Shown here piece after piece: positions 1 through 8,646 of a stretch of 64,000 nt of DNA. The position numbers were made by a program, and so were the translations under genes. Source of the DNA: Ramlibacter sp. (GTDB lineage Bacteria; Pseudomonadota; Gammaproteobacteria; Burkholderiales; Burkholderiaceae_C); NCBI GenBank assembly GCA_029237735.1, contig JAQZBU010000001.1, forward strand, positions 1 through 64,000, in the 5' to 3' direction. Under the pieces are notes generated by a model. The model searched no databases. It was not told the DNA's origin and saw nothing but the letters and a program-made list of their open reading frames with translations. Each line of letters opens with the position of its first letter. Position 1 is the first letter of the stretch.

Positions 1-2
1 CA

Positions 3-59
3 ATGGCGTTTGAGCAACGCTGGATCGCGGCCCAGCAGCAAGACAGGAAGTCCGCATAA
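3..59 (+). other. possible 3' end of a gene cut by the window edge
   Basis: An open frame runs from the left edge to a TAA at 57-59 and would encode about 18 residues ending QQQDRKSA. It has an ATG at 3 but no visible ribosome site, so it is more likely the tail of a gene lying outside the window than a micro-gene. No function can be given. Confidence 0.25.
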
Positions 60-95
60 TGGGCAGTCTATGGAGTGCGGATAACAGGGGCAAGG

Positions 96-503
96 TCAGT
101 TCTCACCCAGGATGGTTGGCAGCCCGCCATCGATGTCCTGTCCAATGAAGCGCAACTCGTATTCCGAACCGAGCACGTCCGTGACCCGCCGGCATTCGGC
201 TAGGAACTCCAAAAGAGCCAGCTCACGTGTTGGGCAGCTTGAGACGGTAGAGTGTCCGGGGTAGTTCGTAACGACCACCAGCGCAGCGCCCGGGTCGCCG
301 TCAGGACTCGCGTGCTGTGCACCGGTGGCGCCTGGCGGTTTCGAAGCCGCAACTAGCGTGTGCCAGTCCTTGGCGCCATGCATGAATGCCACCGCCTCCA
401 GGGCATGCGTGTGCTTCAAAGAGACCCCGGCCGAAGCTAGAAACTCCTTCAGACGCTTAGCCTGGTTCTTAAAATCTTGCTCCTGCGAGCGATCCTGTGC
501 CAT
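96..503 (-). CDS. small protein with glyoxalase-associated N-terminal domain
   Basis: A 135-aa cytoplasmic protein. Residues about 8-52 (AKRLKEFLASAG...HALEAVAFMHGAKDWHTLVA) match the short helical domain often found at the N-terminus of plasmid and chromosomal glyoxalase-superfamily proteins, with the hallmark 'ALE...HG..DW..L'. The rest (residues 70-135) has no metal-site pattern I can recognise, so enzymatic activity is not supported. The start is set by a strong ribosome site, GGAGG, 7 nt before the ATG. It reads away from the recombinase block and is the last gene of the minus strand here. Function unknown; genes with this domain are common on large plasmids. Confidence 0.6.
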   Translation of the reverse strand: MAQDRSQEQDFKNQAKRLKEFLASAGVSLKHTHALEAVAFMHGAKDWHTLVAASKPPGATGAQHASPDGDPGAALVVVTNYPGHSTVSSCPTRELALLEFLAECRRVTDVLGSEYELRFIGQDIDGGLPTILGEN

Positions 504-691
504 GAGAACACCTCCAGATTCGCGGATATTTCGGTGTTCGCATTGCCGAACCGACCCGCTGAATTGGTCGAGTGCAACAGTTCAGGATTACCAGGCGCAA
601 AGCGGTGTGGCTGCGTAGCAGGTACCGCGAAAAGCATTGCCAGCTTGATTTGCCATGCCTTGCGGCTGCGAACGGACAGGCTCAAGTGAGG

Positions 692-717
692 GCCTGGGGG
701 CAATCGTACCCCCAGGC
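692..717. terminator. strong hairpin downstream of the small membrane-protein gene
   Basis: Perfect 9-bp arms GCCTGGGGG (692-700) and CCCCCAGGC (709-717) with an 8-nt loop. It lies just past the stop of the minus-strand gene at 728-997. No T-run follows, so it may be an mRNA-stabilising hairpin or weak terminator. The rest of 504-727 shows no gene I trust. Confidence 0.45.
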
Positions 718-727
718 GGCAAACAGT

Positions 728-997
728 TCAAGAGCCGGCCGGCGGCGCCTGCAGTCCTCTAGCGCCCGCACCTAGCGGAACGAGGCCCTGCGGGCATCCA
801 GCTGCCGTCTTCGCGTCCAAGCACTTCGCCATCTCGACCAGGCTATCGCCAAGGTCGGCGATCGCCTGGTCACGAGCTGCAACCGGCCCGTGCCAAATCA
901 CTACTGCAACAATCGCCCCGCCCACAACGGCACCGAGCACGGCGGACATCACCATGTGCACGATTAGAAAGTCTTTAGGCTGTTTGCTCATCGTCAT
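728..997 (-). CDS. small inner-membrane protein overlapping the integrase gene
   Basis: An 89-aa protein with one clear membrane segment at residues about 12-35 (VHMVMSAVLGAVVGGAIVAVVIW), then a soluble tail with two Cys. The ATG at 997 is preceded by AAGGGAG at good spacing, so translation starts inside the last codons of the recombinase gene (overlap of 23 nt), implying translational coupling. A longer frame reaching upstream to 1096 is only open because it lies inside the integrase gene. No known family recognised; a superinfection-exclusion or membrane-anchoring role would be a guess. Confidence 0.5.
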   Translation of the reverse strand: MTMSKQPKDFLIVHMVMSAVLGAVVGGAIVAVVIWHGPVAARDQAIADLGDSLVEMAKCLDAKTAAGCPQGLVPLGAGARGLQAPPAGS

Positions 998-2324
998 CCG
1001 AATCTCCCTTGGAGGAACCCTGGCCAGTACCAGATCCAGATCGTTCCCATTGCTCTTCCAGCGCATCCGCCAGTTCGCGGGATGTCTTCGTGTCATAGAC
1101 CTTGGTAGTTATGGCGATCGACGAGTGCCCGAGGATCGCCTGGGCCCGACGCGCTTCTCCGCCGGCCGACATGAATTGCGTGGCCATGGTGTGGCGAATC
1201 GAGTGCGGGCCGCGGCCCGCCTTGGTGAATTCCTTCACCAGCTCCGCCGCCTTCGTTTTGTCAGGCTCCAGCTGGCCAACTCTTTCGACCGCGAGCTTGA
1301 ACAGCTCGACGATGTCGCGATAGAAGGTGTCGTCGCTGATCGGCCCCTCCGCTCCGACGCGGCCGCCAATCCAATACATGCTGCGCCCGTTTTCATCATC
1401 CGCGCATGGAAGCATCGGCAGGTCCAGTGCGTTGCGGAAGAGAGCAATCTCCTGGATGAGTGATTCGGGCACCGCCTCGAACACAGGCCCGTCTCCTTTG
1501 CGAGTGCGCTGCAACATCCAAGTGCCATCGCGCGACCTCTGAAGGTCACCCCACAAAAGTTCGGCTGCGGCTGAGCGACGCTCCCACGTCGCCCTGAGCA
1601 TGGCGAGGGCGAGACGGCGACGCGCTGCGACACGGCGGCTGCGCGGGTTACCCGGGTCGCCCTGCGCCTCGCACGCGACTTGCCATAGCAGCGACCAGGC
1701 CCGGTCGGACAGGGCCTTCGCCACGCCTGATGCGTCTGGCGTCAGTCCCTGGCCAGTGAGCGCGCCCTTGCCTTTCCTCTTCTTGCCTTTTCGGCGGAAG
1801 GGCTTGAACGGGTTTACCACGACCGCCGGCTGAGGCGGCTCACCCACCATGGCGCCGGCGAGTTCCTCGTACATGCCATGCAGGATCACCATGGCATTGC
1901 GCAAGACGGCCTTTGTGCGCTTTGGCCGAAGATGACTAACGCCCCAAATCGCGGCCGCCCATACAGGCAGATCCGAGAACGGCGGCTCGGGCAAATTTGG
2001 CTGAACTGGAGCACCTTCGGGCTGGATCCACGCCACGTAGCTGGCCGCATCGTCGTAGCGAGCTTGGCGCAGCAAATTGTCGCTGGGCGGCACCTGTGCC
2101 CGCAGCGCGGCGAGCGCGGCGAGGAAAGCGAGCCAGCGGCCGGCCTCGCGACGATACGCCCGAAGCGTGTGCTCGGAATCTTCCGCACGAGCTGTTAACC
2201 AGTACGCGAGGCACCAGGAATCGCTTCCCTCCAATCCGCGCGCCAGTTCGCCCTCGGCGACAGGAAGGCCTACCGGCACGGTCACCGCGAACTGGGAGGG
2301 CGATTCATTCGGCATCAGCGCCAT
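975..2324 (-). CDS. tyrosine site-specific recombinase (integrase)
   Basis: 449 aa. The C-terminal catalytic domain shows the family set: an Arg in the ERRSAAAELLWGDL helix, H374-x-x-R377 (HSIRHT), H400 in LGHSSIAITT and the nucleophile Tyr410 in KVYDTK, so the enzyme looks intact. The N-terminal part (about residues 30-180) fits a core-binding SAM-like domain. Length is normal for plasmid or ICE integrases. The start is supported by GGGGGAG upstream of the ATG. The acidic tail (GDSDDDEQTA) is unremarkable. It could serve integration, multimer resolution or mobility of a local segment; no attachment site was recognised nearby. A small membrane gene overlaps its 3' end. Confidence 0.9.
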   Translation of the reverse strand: MALMPNESPSQFAVTVPVGLPVAEGELARGLEGSDSWCLAYWLTARAEDSEHTLRAYRREAGRWLAFLAALAALRAQVPPSDNLLRQARYDDAASYVAWIQPEGAPVQPNLPEPPFSDLPVWAAAIWGVSHLRPKRTKAVLRNAMVILHGMYEELAGAMVGEPPQPAVVVNPFKPFRRKGKKRKGKGALTGQGLTPDASGVAKALSDRAWSLLWQVACEAQGDPGNPRSRRVAARRRLALAMLRATWERRSAAAELLWGDLQRSRDGTWMLQRTRKGDGPVFEAVPESLIQEIALFRNALDLPMLPCADDENGRSMYWIGGRVGAEGPISDDTFYRDIVELFKLAVERVGQLEPDKTKAAELVKEFTKAGRGPHSIRHTMATQFMSAGGEARRAQAILGHSSIAITTKVYDTKTSRELADALEEQWERSGSGTGQGSSKGDSDDDEQTA

Positions 2325-2356
2325 TTTCTCACTCCCCCAGTCCGGTTCGACCCAAA

Positions 2357-2374
2357 TTGCGCGGACCCGCGCAA
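2357..2374. terminator. hairpin between the DUF3085-like gene and the integrase
   Basis: Perfect 7-bp arms TTGCGCG (2357-2363) and CGCGCAA (2368-2374) with a 4-nt loop, sitting just past the stop of the minus-strand gene at 2381-2893. On the minus strand it is followed by TTTG, a short T-run, so it is a plausible weak intrinsic terminator. Confidence 0.5.
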
Positions 2375-2380
2375 ACGCAA

Positions 2381-2893
2381 CTAGTGGAGGCCAACGGACG
2401 GCGAACTCGGTTGCTCCTGCTCCTCGTCAGGCCCCGGAAAGGTGAAGCCCATCGACAAACTGGTCTGGGTAACCGATACCTCCAGGAACTCAGCACCCTG
2501 CACTGCGGAATCGAGAATAGCCTGGGGCAATCCAAAGAGCGTGATCACTGTGTCGTCACCGCCCATGATCTCCCGAGCAGCCGAATACCAGTCATCAAAA
2601 TCCATGTTGTTCGGATCGCTTTCGCGGGCGTAGGTCACGCCAGGCGACGGCTCTCCAACACCCGCGCTCATCAGGTAGACGCCCTGGTCTTTGACGAGCA
2701 GCAAGGCGGGGCCAATCGTGGCCATGTCGATGTTCGCCTTGTCCGGCCACCCATCCACCTCTTTGACTTTCCCGCCTTTGTGGTGCTTCGGCTCGAACAG
2801 CACGTCGTAGCCAAAGGTTCGTTCGGGTGCCGCCATGGCGTGCTGAGCGAGCTTGACGACGGGCTCGATCGCGAATTTCAGTGTCTTTGCCAT
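2381..2893 (-). CDS. hypothetical protein resembling DUF3085
   Basis: 170 aa from the ATG at 2893, chosen because AGGAG lies 7 nt upstream; the frame is open further but without a better ribosome site. The opening TLKFAIEPVVKLAQHAMAAP and the central LLLVKDQGVYLMSAG resemble DUF3085 proteins, which are small proteins of unknown function found on proteobacterial plasmids. No catalytic motif or membrane segment is seen. It starts 20 nt downstream of the stop of the nrdJ fragment and may be read through from it. Assignment rests on memory of the family pattern. Confidence 0.5.
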   Translation of the reverse strand: MAKTLKFAIEPVVKLAQHAMAAPERTFGYDVLFEPKHHKGGKVKEVDGWPDKANIDMATIGPALLLVKDQGVYLMSAGVGEPSPGVTYARESDPNNMDFDDWYSAAREIMGGDDTVITLFGLPQAILDSAVQGAEFLEVSVTQTSLSMGFTFPGPDEEQEQPSSPSVGLH

Positions 2894-2912
2894 CCTGCTG
2901 CTCCTGCCGCAT

Positions 2913-4555
2913 TCACCCGCAACTGCCCAGGTGGCCGCATTGCGTGCAATAGTCACAGCCGTCCTTGCGGATCATCGCGTGGGCTCCGCACTCCGGGCAT
3001 TTGGAGCCGGCCAACGTGAGCGGCGGCCCACCTTCGACGCCTGTGGCGGCACTTCCACTATTGGCCTCATTGGCGCGCGAACCGTCGCTCGCGTCGATGC
3101 TCGCCGACGCCAGCGCCGTAGCACCATTGCGCTGTGCGATCAGGTTCTGAATGGAAAAGGCGATCGCAGCCACTTCCGAGTCGTGCCACATCGGCACCGA
3201 GGTTCCGTCGGCCTTCTGGTACGTCCCCAGGCGCACCGGACCCCGATCCCACGCGACCTTCCGCATGTCGCTCAGCGCCCGGTCCAGGAACCCTCCGCGG
3301 GCGGCCAATGACAGCAGTCGCATGCTGGCGGTGATCCACTCCTGCGACTCGCCACTTTGGCCGACGGGCATGAAGAATTCGACCGCCCGTTCGCGGCCGT
3401 CGGGCAGCGGAATGAACGACACGACCAGGTAGAGCGCCTGGCGGCCCTGTTGAGTCCAGTATTCGACCTTCTCCACCATGCCAGGCAATACGCCCTTCGG
3501 CCGTTTCGCGATAACGGAGCGCATCGGGTCCACCGGTTGCACCGCGTGCCTCTCGCGAGCGGCGTAGTCATCGATGGCCGCGTTGAGTTCGTTGACGGCG
3601 CGCATCGGGTCGACCTGGGGTGCTGCGGCCGGCTCCACGGATGCTGGCGCGGCCGCACCGGTGTCCAGCACCGACCCCAGGATCGGGTTGGGGCGGTAGG
3701 TGGCCATGCCCTTGAGGCCCGATTTCCACGCCTCGTGATACAGATGCTTGAAATCCTCGTAGGGGTAGTCCTCGGGAATGTTTACTGTCTTCGAAATGGC
3801 AGTGTCCACGTAGGGCTGCACCGCTTCCATCATTGCCAAGTGATCGGTCACGCTCATTTGCAGCGCCGACACGAAATACTCGGGTAGCCGCGTCATATCG
3901 CCGCCGAGCGCGCGGTACAGGCGCCAGGCATGGTCCTCGACGGCGTATTCGGTGGTGCTGCCGTCGGCCTCCCGCTTCTTGCGCCGATAGCTCCACGAGA
4001 ACGCGGGCTCGATACCGTTCGATGCATTGTCGGCAAAGGCGAGGCTCACCGTGCCCGTGGGAGCGATTGCGAGCAGGTGGCTGTTGCGGATACCGTGCGT
4101 GCGGATCGCCTGCTGGAGGGGCTCGCTCAGCCGGCTGGCGAAGGTACCTTCCTCCAAATACTGCTCGATGTTCAGTGCCGGGAACGCGCCCTTCTCCCGA
4201 GCGAGTTCCACCGAGGCGGAATAGGCTGCGTCGCGCATCCGTTCGGCGATTCTCCTCGCAAGCTCGCGGCCTTCGGGCCGGTCGTATCGCAGACGCAGCA
4301 TCGCCAGGGTATTGCCCAAGCCGGTGAACCCCACGCCGATGCGGCGCTTGGCCATGGCTTCCGCGCGCTGCTGGTCCAGCGGCCAGTGGGTAATCTCGAG
4401 GACGTTGTCCAGGGCGCGCACCTGCAGCGCCACGGCCTCCGCAAACGCGTCGAAGTTGAACTCGGGCTGGCCGCCGATGCCGAAAGGATTGGACACGAAC
4501 CGCGTCAGGATGACCGGGCCCAAGTCGCAGCACCCGTAGGCCGGCAGCGGCTCCT
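2913..4555 (-). pseudogene. nrdJ: 3' fragment of class II (B12-dependent) ribonucleotide reductase
   Basis: The frame reads as the C-terminal half of NrdJ: PLPAYGCCDLG...LTRFV, VGFTGLGN, APTGTVSLAFADNASNGIEP, the TSCPD-like domain (around KRPKGVLPGMVEKVEYWTQQ) and an intact C-terminal zinc ribbon (CPEC...CDYCTQCG). Class II enzymes need the catalytic N-x-C-x-E loop just upstream of PLPPYGCC. Here homology stops inside that loop (only CEEPLP remains) at the inverted-repeat junction near 4557, and the barrel half with the substrate and cobalamin sites is absent. An ATG at 4589 keeps a 558-codon frame open, but the extra codons belong to the neighbouring sequence. It is a truncated, presumably non-functional copy. 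Confidence 0.85.
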
Positions 4556-4579
4556 CGCAGGAGCCCCTCCCCGCCTTCG
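4535..4579. repeat. imperfect inverted repeat at a head-to-head gene-fragment junction
   Basis: Arms 4535-4555 and 4559-4579 match at 17 of 21 positions around a 3-nt centre; the innermost 7 bp (GGCTCCT/AGGAGCC) are perfect. The nrdJ fragment reads leftwards out of the repeat and the DUF4942-type fragment reads rightwards, and both encode EPLPA at their first residues. The site marks a DNA rearrangement that joined two 5'-truncated genes. Confidence 0.7.
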
Positions 4580-5853
4580 AAGAGGCCACCGTCCGTCAAA
4601 CCCTAACCGGTCTACTCGCCGCCCGCACCCAGTTTTTTGCCGAGCGCGTCGACGGCGTGTTTCGGGGCTTATCTGGTGAGCACGTCACGAACCGGCCCGA
4701 AGGCTTCGGCAAGCGGATGATCATCAGCTACGTCCTGAGCTTCGGCTCGGTGTCACACGACCGGGCGGGCTTGATCAACGACCTGCGATGCGTGATCGCC
4801 AAGTTCATGGGTCGCGACGAGCCCCGCCACCAGTCAATACAGCCGTTGCTGGCGCGAATGAATCAAAGCACGGGCGAATGGCATACCGTGGACGGGGGCG
4901 CGATGCGCATCCGCGTCTACAAGAAGGGCACCGCCCACCTTGAAGTGCATCCTGATATGGCCTGGCGCCTGAACCAGGTGCTCGCGCATCTGTATCCGCT
5001 GGCCATCCCGGCAGAATTTCGCGCGCGCCCCAAAAACCGCATCAAAGAGTTTACGCTGATGCAGCGGCCGCTGCCGTTCGCCGTGCTCGAAGTCCTTGGC
5101 ATGGTGGCCTATGGACATCGGCCAGGCAAGGTGTATTGCCTGTCGCACGATGCCCGCAAGAAGGGCAGGGCGTATGACGAAGCCTGCCATGTCCTGGAGC
5201 TGCTCGGCGGAGTGGCCACCGGTGCCGGCGAGTTCAGCTTCGACTATGTGCCCGACCCCGTGATCGACCAGGTGATGCTGACCGGCTGCGTGCCGGATCA
5301 GAAGAGCCATCAGTTCTATCCGACACGCGACTACCTGGGCGAGCTCGCGACCGAGCTCGCCGAGATCGGCCCGGAGGACACCGTGCTCGAACCGGAGGCC
5401 GGCCGAGGCGACCTTGCGAAGCGCCTTCCGCTCGATCAGACCACCTGCGTCGAGATCTCGTCGCTCCACTGCGAAATCCTGCGCGCCTGTGGCTTCACCA
5501 CCATCCAGGCCGACTTTCTCGAGTACGCGGTCAAAGCCCACGCTGCCGGCATCCGCTACAGCAGGGTGGTGATGAATCCGCCCTTTAGTGACGGCCGCGC
5601 GCAACTGCACGTCGAACACGCCAGCCAGCTGCTCGGGGCGGACGGGATCCTCGTGGCGATCCTGCCGGCAGGCATGCGCGGCAAGAACTTCCTACTTGGG
5701 TTCGAGCACGAATGGAGCCGGCTGCACGACAACGAGTTCGCTGGCACCACGGTCTCGGTCGTCCTGCTCAAGGCGAGGCGGGTGTTGCCTACGGACATCA
5801 GCCCCCTACACGATCGTCGACAGTCCAAGGGCCGCAAACCGCGGCAGTCCTAA
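4559..5853 (+). pseudogene. 5'-truncated DUF4942-type class I methyltransferase
   Basis: The frame is open from the junction at 4559 and reads FEEATVRQTLTGLLAARTQ then VFRGLSG...FGKRMIISYV, typical of the DUF4942 helical region. It continues into a SAM-dependent methyltransferase: VLEPEAGRGDLAKRLP as motif I and VVMNPPFS as motif IV (about 5568-5591), the NPPF type that goes with N6-adenine or protein/RNA amino-methylation. No start codon with a ribosome site is visible before a GTG at 4657, which would cut into the DUF4942 domain. The catalytic half is complete, so residual activity cannot be excluded, but the N-terminus is lost at the same point as that of nrdJ. These proteins are common on plasmids and phages. 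Confidence 0.7.
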
Positions 5854-5958
5854 GTTCTCGGGCCAATCGGCATGTACTCGGTGGCCTGGTGCCGCGCACC
5901 ACGGGTAGCGCGTACATGGTTTGCCATGACAATGGCGACAACTTCGAGGGACCTTGCT

Positions 5959-6789
5959 ATGCGCTCATTTCTCCTGGCCGTCACTTTTGCCGTCGTCAGT
6001 CTTACCGTGCCACGACATTCGGTCGCCGCGAATCTCTCAGCCGACGACCTTGGCACCAGCGTGACTTTGAGCGGCGCGATCGTACCGGGGGACGCGGAGC
6101 GTCTGGCGAGCCACTTCATGTCCACAAAGCCGATTCAGATTTCAACTACCAGCTCCTACTACCCATTCCCCAATACCTTGTATCTGAACTCTCCCGGCGG
6201 TGACGTGTTGGAGGCGGTTCGCCTTGCTGAACTCGTTCGTGCGCTCGGCCTCGCGGTGGCCGTCGCGCCCGGCGCCAAGGGATCGTGTGCAAGTTCTTGC
6301 TTCCTGATTTACGTGTCGGCCGTCGCCCGAAGTGCGGCGGGCATCGACACGCTGCGCGCCCAGGGTGCAAGGCGAAACCTGGGCGCCCTTGGCGTGCACC
6401 GTCCATATCTCCGCGAGATCGCTAGTGGTCCGGCGGGAGCGCGGGAACAAGAGGAAGTGATGGTGGCGATGCGCGCACACCTGACGAAATTCGGGGTTGG
6501 CCAAGCGTTGATCGACAAGATGATGTCGCACGCGTCCAACGACATCTATTGGCTCGATGCAGAGGACATTCGTGCGCTGGGCGCTTACTCCGCGGGTGTC
6601 GAAGAGCAACTCATTTCAAAGTGCGGGTACAACTCGAAGCGCGACGCCAAGCAATCCGCTCGGGACTTTCTCGAATCCATGAACTCAGGATCAGGTAATT
6701 GCATCACTGCCTATATGACCGCGACCTATGATCCGGTACGGCTCACAACCGTGGACCGGATGCGGCAAGGGTGGCGTCCCTGGAAGTAG
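5959..6789 (+). CDS. periplasmic ClpP-like protein (COG3904 type)
   Basis: 276 aa from the ATG at 5959, which has GAGGG at suitable distance and opens a clear signal peptide (MRSFLLAVTFAVVSLTV...SVAA). The mature part has the ClpP/crotonase-fold core: LYLNSPGGDVLEAVRLA (about 74-90), the Cys-flanked nucleophile loop GSCASSCFLIY (109-118) with the candidate catalytic Ser, and HRPY (His147). These fit the periplasmic ClpP-like family COG3904, whose substrates are unknown. The gene stands alone between the methyltransferase fragment and the coiled-coil gene. It may be a cargo gene; the plasmid role is not evident. Confidence 0.7.
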   Translation: MRSFLLAVTFAVVSLTVPRHSVAANLSADDLGTSVTLSGAIVPGDAERLASHFMSTKPIQISTTSSYYPFPNTLYLNSPGGDVLEAVRLAELVRALGLAVAVAPGAKGSCASSCFLIYVSAVARSAAGIDTLRAQGARRNLGALGVHRPYLREIASGPAGAREQEEVMVAMRAHLTKFGVGQALIDKMMSHASNDIYWLDAEDIRALGAYSAGVEEQLISKCGYNSKRDAKQSARDFLESMNSGSGNCITAYMTATYDPVRLTTVDRMRQGWRPWK

Positions 6790-6825
6790 GGCGCAGAACG
6801 AAGGATTTGTCGCTTGGGTGAAGTC

Positions 6826-6954
6826 ATGTCAAGACAGCGTTCCGTCCAGATCGTCCTTCCGACGATCCCCCGATTGCTTGATCACCGGATTGCCAAAATG
6901 CCGGATTACCAGCACTTTGCCGCGATCACACTCAAGAGCATCGCCAACTCCTAA
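6826..6954 (+). CDS. possible 42-aa small protein
   Basis: An open frame (SRQRSVQIVLPTIPRLLD...) with a GGTGAAG-like ribosome site 3 nt upstream, filling most of the 194-bp gap between the ClpP-like and coiled-coil genes. It has an amphipathic, mixed composition and no recognisable family. It could equally be leader sequence. Low confidence. Confidence 0.2.
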   Translation: MSRQRSVQIVLPTIPRLLDHRIAKMPDYQHFAAITLKSIANS

Positions 6955-6983
6955 AATCGTCACCATAACTGTTGAGGTTGCTT

Positions 6984-8588
6984 ATGAGTGCCATGCCCGC
7001 TATCGAAACCACGGAATCTCAGGCTGCGGCCGCAGCTGCGCTTGCAGCCGGCGGAATCGAGCCGATCTGGATGAACTTTGTCATCTCCGACCCGGAGGTG
7101 ATCCTGGCGGCCAAGGAATACCCGGACGGCCGCGCGCGCACGGATTTCCTGCTCACTGCTCTCAAGATCGGCGTCCTGTCGCTGCGCACGGCGCGGGGCG
7201 TCGTCGACGGCGACCTGGTGCGCAAGGAAGGCGACCGCCTGCTCGAGCAGCTGGGAGAGCGGCTCAATAGCTGGCGAGGTGTTTTTGAGGAGCGCGTGAC
7301 CAATTCACTGTCGCACTACTTCGACCCGAAAGAAGGCAAATTCGTCGAGCGCGTCGAGCGCCTGGTGAAATCCGACGGCGACCTGGCCACGGTCGTCCAG
7401 CTGCAGGTCCAGGGCGCTCGGGAGAGCCTGAGCAAGGTGTTCGAGCAGTTCATTGGCGAGAACAGCCAGCTGCTGAAGGTCCTCGACCCCTCCGGCGAAA
7501 ACCAGCTGGTGATGGCGCTCCAGCGAACCCTCGACACTGTGGTGCAGACCCAGAATGCGGCGATCCTTGGCCAGTTCTCCCTGGACAACAAGGACAGCGC
7601 GTTGACGCGCTTCCTGAGCGAGCTCGCGGCCAAGCACGGTGACCTCAACACCGCGCTCTCGCGCAACATGAGCGAAGTCGTTGCCGAATTCAGCCTGGAT
7701 CGGCCCGACTCGGCCCTGAGCCGGCTGGTCAACCGGGTCGAGACGGCCCAGCGCAGCCTCACCAGCGAGCTGAGCCTGGACAACCAGGGCTCGGCCCTGT
7801 GCCGGCTGCAGGCCATGCTGCAGGAGAACCATCGCCAGCAGCTGGAGATCTCGAGCCGGCTGTCCGAAACGTTGAACGTGGCGATCGGGCAGTTGCAGGC
7901 CCGCCGCCAGGAAGCCGACAAGAGCACCCGGCACGGCATCGAGTTCGAAGCGACCGTCGGCGACCAGCTGCGGTCTATCTGCGAATCCGCTGGCGACGTG
8001 GTCCAGGACTGCGGCCTCACCACCGGCCTGATCCCGAATAAGAAGGTGGGTGACTTCGTGATCACCATCGGCCCCGAGAAGGCGGCCGCCGGCGCCCGGA
8101 TCGTTATTGAGGCGAAGGAAAGCGCCTCCTATGACCTGGCCTCGACGCTCGAAGAGTCCGACGTCGCCCGGCGCAACCGCGGCGCGGCGGTTTGTGTCTT
8201 TATCCACTCCGAGAAGACCGCGCAGGCGGGCATCCCCGTGTTCAACCGCTATGGGCATGACATCGTCGTGCGCTGGAACGCCGAAGACCCTGCCACTGAC
8301 GTTTGGCTGAAGGCCGCGCTGATGGTGGCCACCGCCATGTCCGTGCGCGCCGCAGTCCACGACAAGAAGGACGCCGCCAGCTTCCAGAAGGTCGACGAGG
8401 CCGTCGCGCGGATCCGCAAGCAGGTCGAAGGGTTCGAGCAGATCCGCAACAGCGCGACCACGTCCAGTAACGCCGCGGGCAAGATCCTGGAGCGCGCGAA
8501 GATCATGGAAGACACGCTGCTCTCGCAGCTAGAGACCCTCTGTGAGCAGGTGGCCAAGCTCAAGGCCCGGCAGGACACGGAGGAATAG
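6984..8588 (+). CDS. coiled-coil protein with a C-terminal PD-(D/E)XK-like domain
   Basis: 534 aa from the ATG at 6984 (TGAGG upstream). Residues about 60-310 are helical with repeated motifs 'FSLD..DSAL.R' at three places (about 190, 230, 265), suggesting an elongated repeat scaffold. Residues 320-430 show VGDFVITIG (D357) followed by IVIEAKES (E376, K378), the D...ExK pattern of restriction-endonuclease folds. The arrangement, coiled coil then nuclease-like core then a short helix, recalls RmuC and DUF2130 proteins but is not a clear match to either. A final helical segment ends in LKARQDTEE. It is followed within 60 bp by a helix-hairpin-helix gene on the same strand, so a DNA-related two-gene unit is likely. 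Function unknown. Confidence 0.6.
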   Translation: MSAMPAIETTESQAAAAAALAAGGIEPIWMNFVISDPEVILAAKEYPDGRARTDFLLTALKIGVLSLRTARGVVDGDLVRKEGDRLLEQLGERLNSWRGVFEERVTNSLSHYFDPKEGKFVERVERLVKSDGDLATVVQLQVQGARESLSKVFEQFIGENSQLLKVLDPSGENQLVMALQRTLDTVVQTQNAAILGQFSLDNKDSALTRFLSELAAKHGDLNTALSRNMSEVVAEFSLDRPDSALSRLVNRVETAQRSLTSELSLDNQGSALCRLQAMLQENHRQQLEISSRLSETLNVAIGQLQARRQEADKSTRHGIEFEATVGDQLRSICESAGDVVQDCGLTTGLIPNKKVGDFVITIGPEKAAAGARIVIEAKESASYDLASTLEESDVARRNRGAAVCVFIHSEKTAQAGIPVFNRYGHDIVVRWNAEDPATDVWLKAALMVATAMSVRAAVHDKKDAASFQKVDEAVARIRKQVEGFEQIRNSATTSSNAAGKILERAKIMEDTLLSQLETLCEQVAKLKARQDTEE

Positions 8589-8646
8589 CCATGTCGATCA
8601 GAGGCCTCACCTACTTCGTGCTGGACAACCCGCCACCGCCGCCGTG

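Noticed and set aside
975-2324. Attachment site or element boundary next to the integrase
   Set aside because: No tRNA gene or matching direct repeats could be found around the integrase, so no att site is annotated.
2913-4589. nrdJ fragment as a working split reductase subunit
   Set aside because: The break falls in the catalytic loop itself and the N-terminal barrel half is not present in the window, unlike the known split reductases.
3930-4679. Plus-strand open frame opposite the nrdJ fragment
   Set aside because: It lies antisense to well-conserved ribonucleotide reductase sequence and ends at the fragment junction; no ribosome site or motif.
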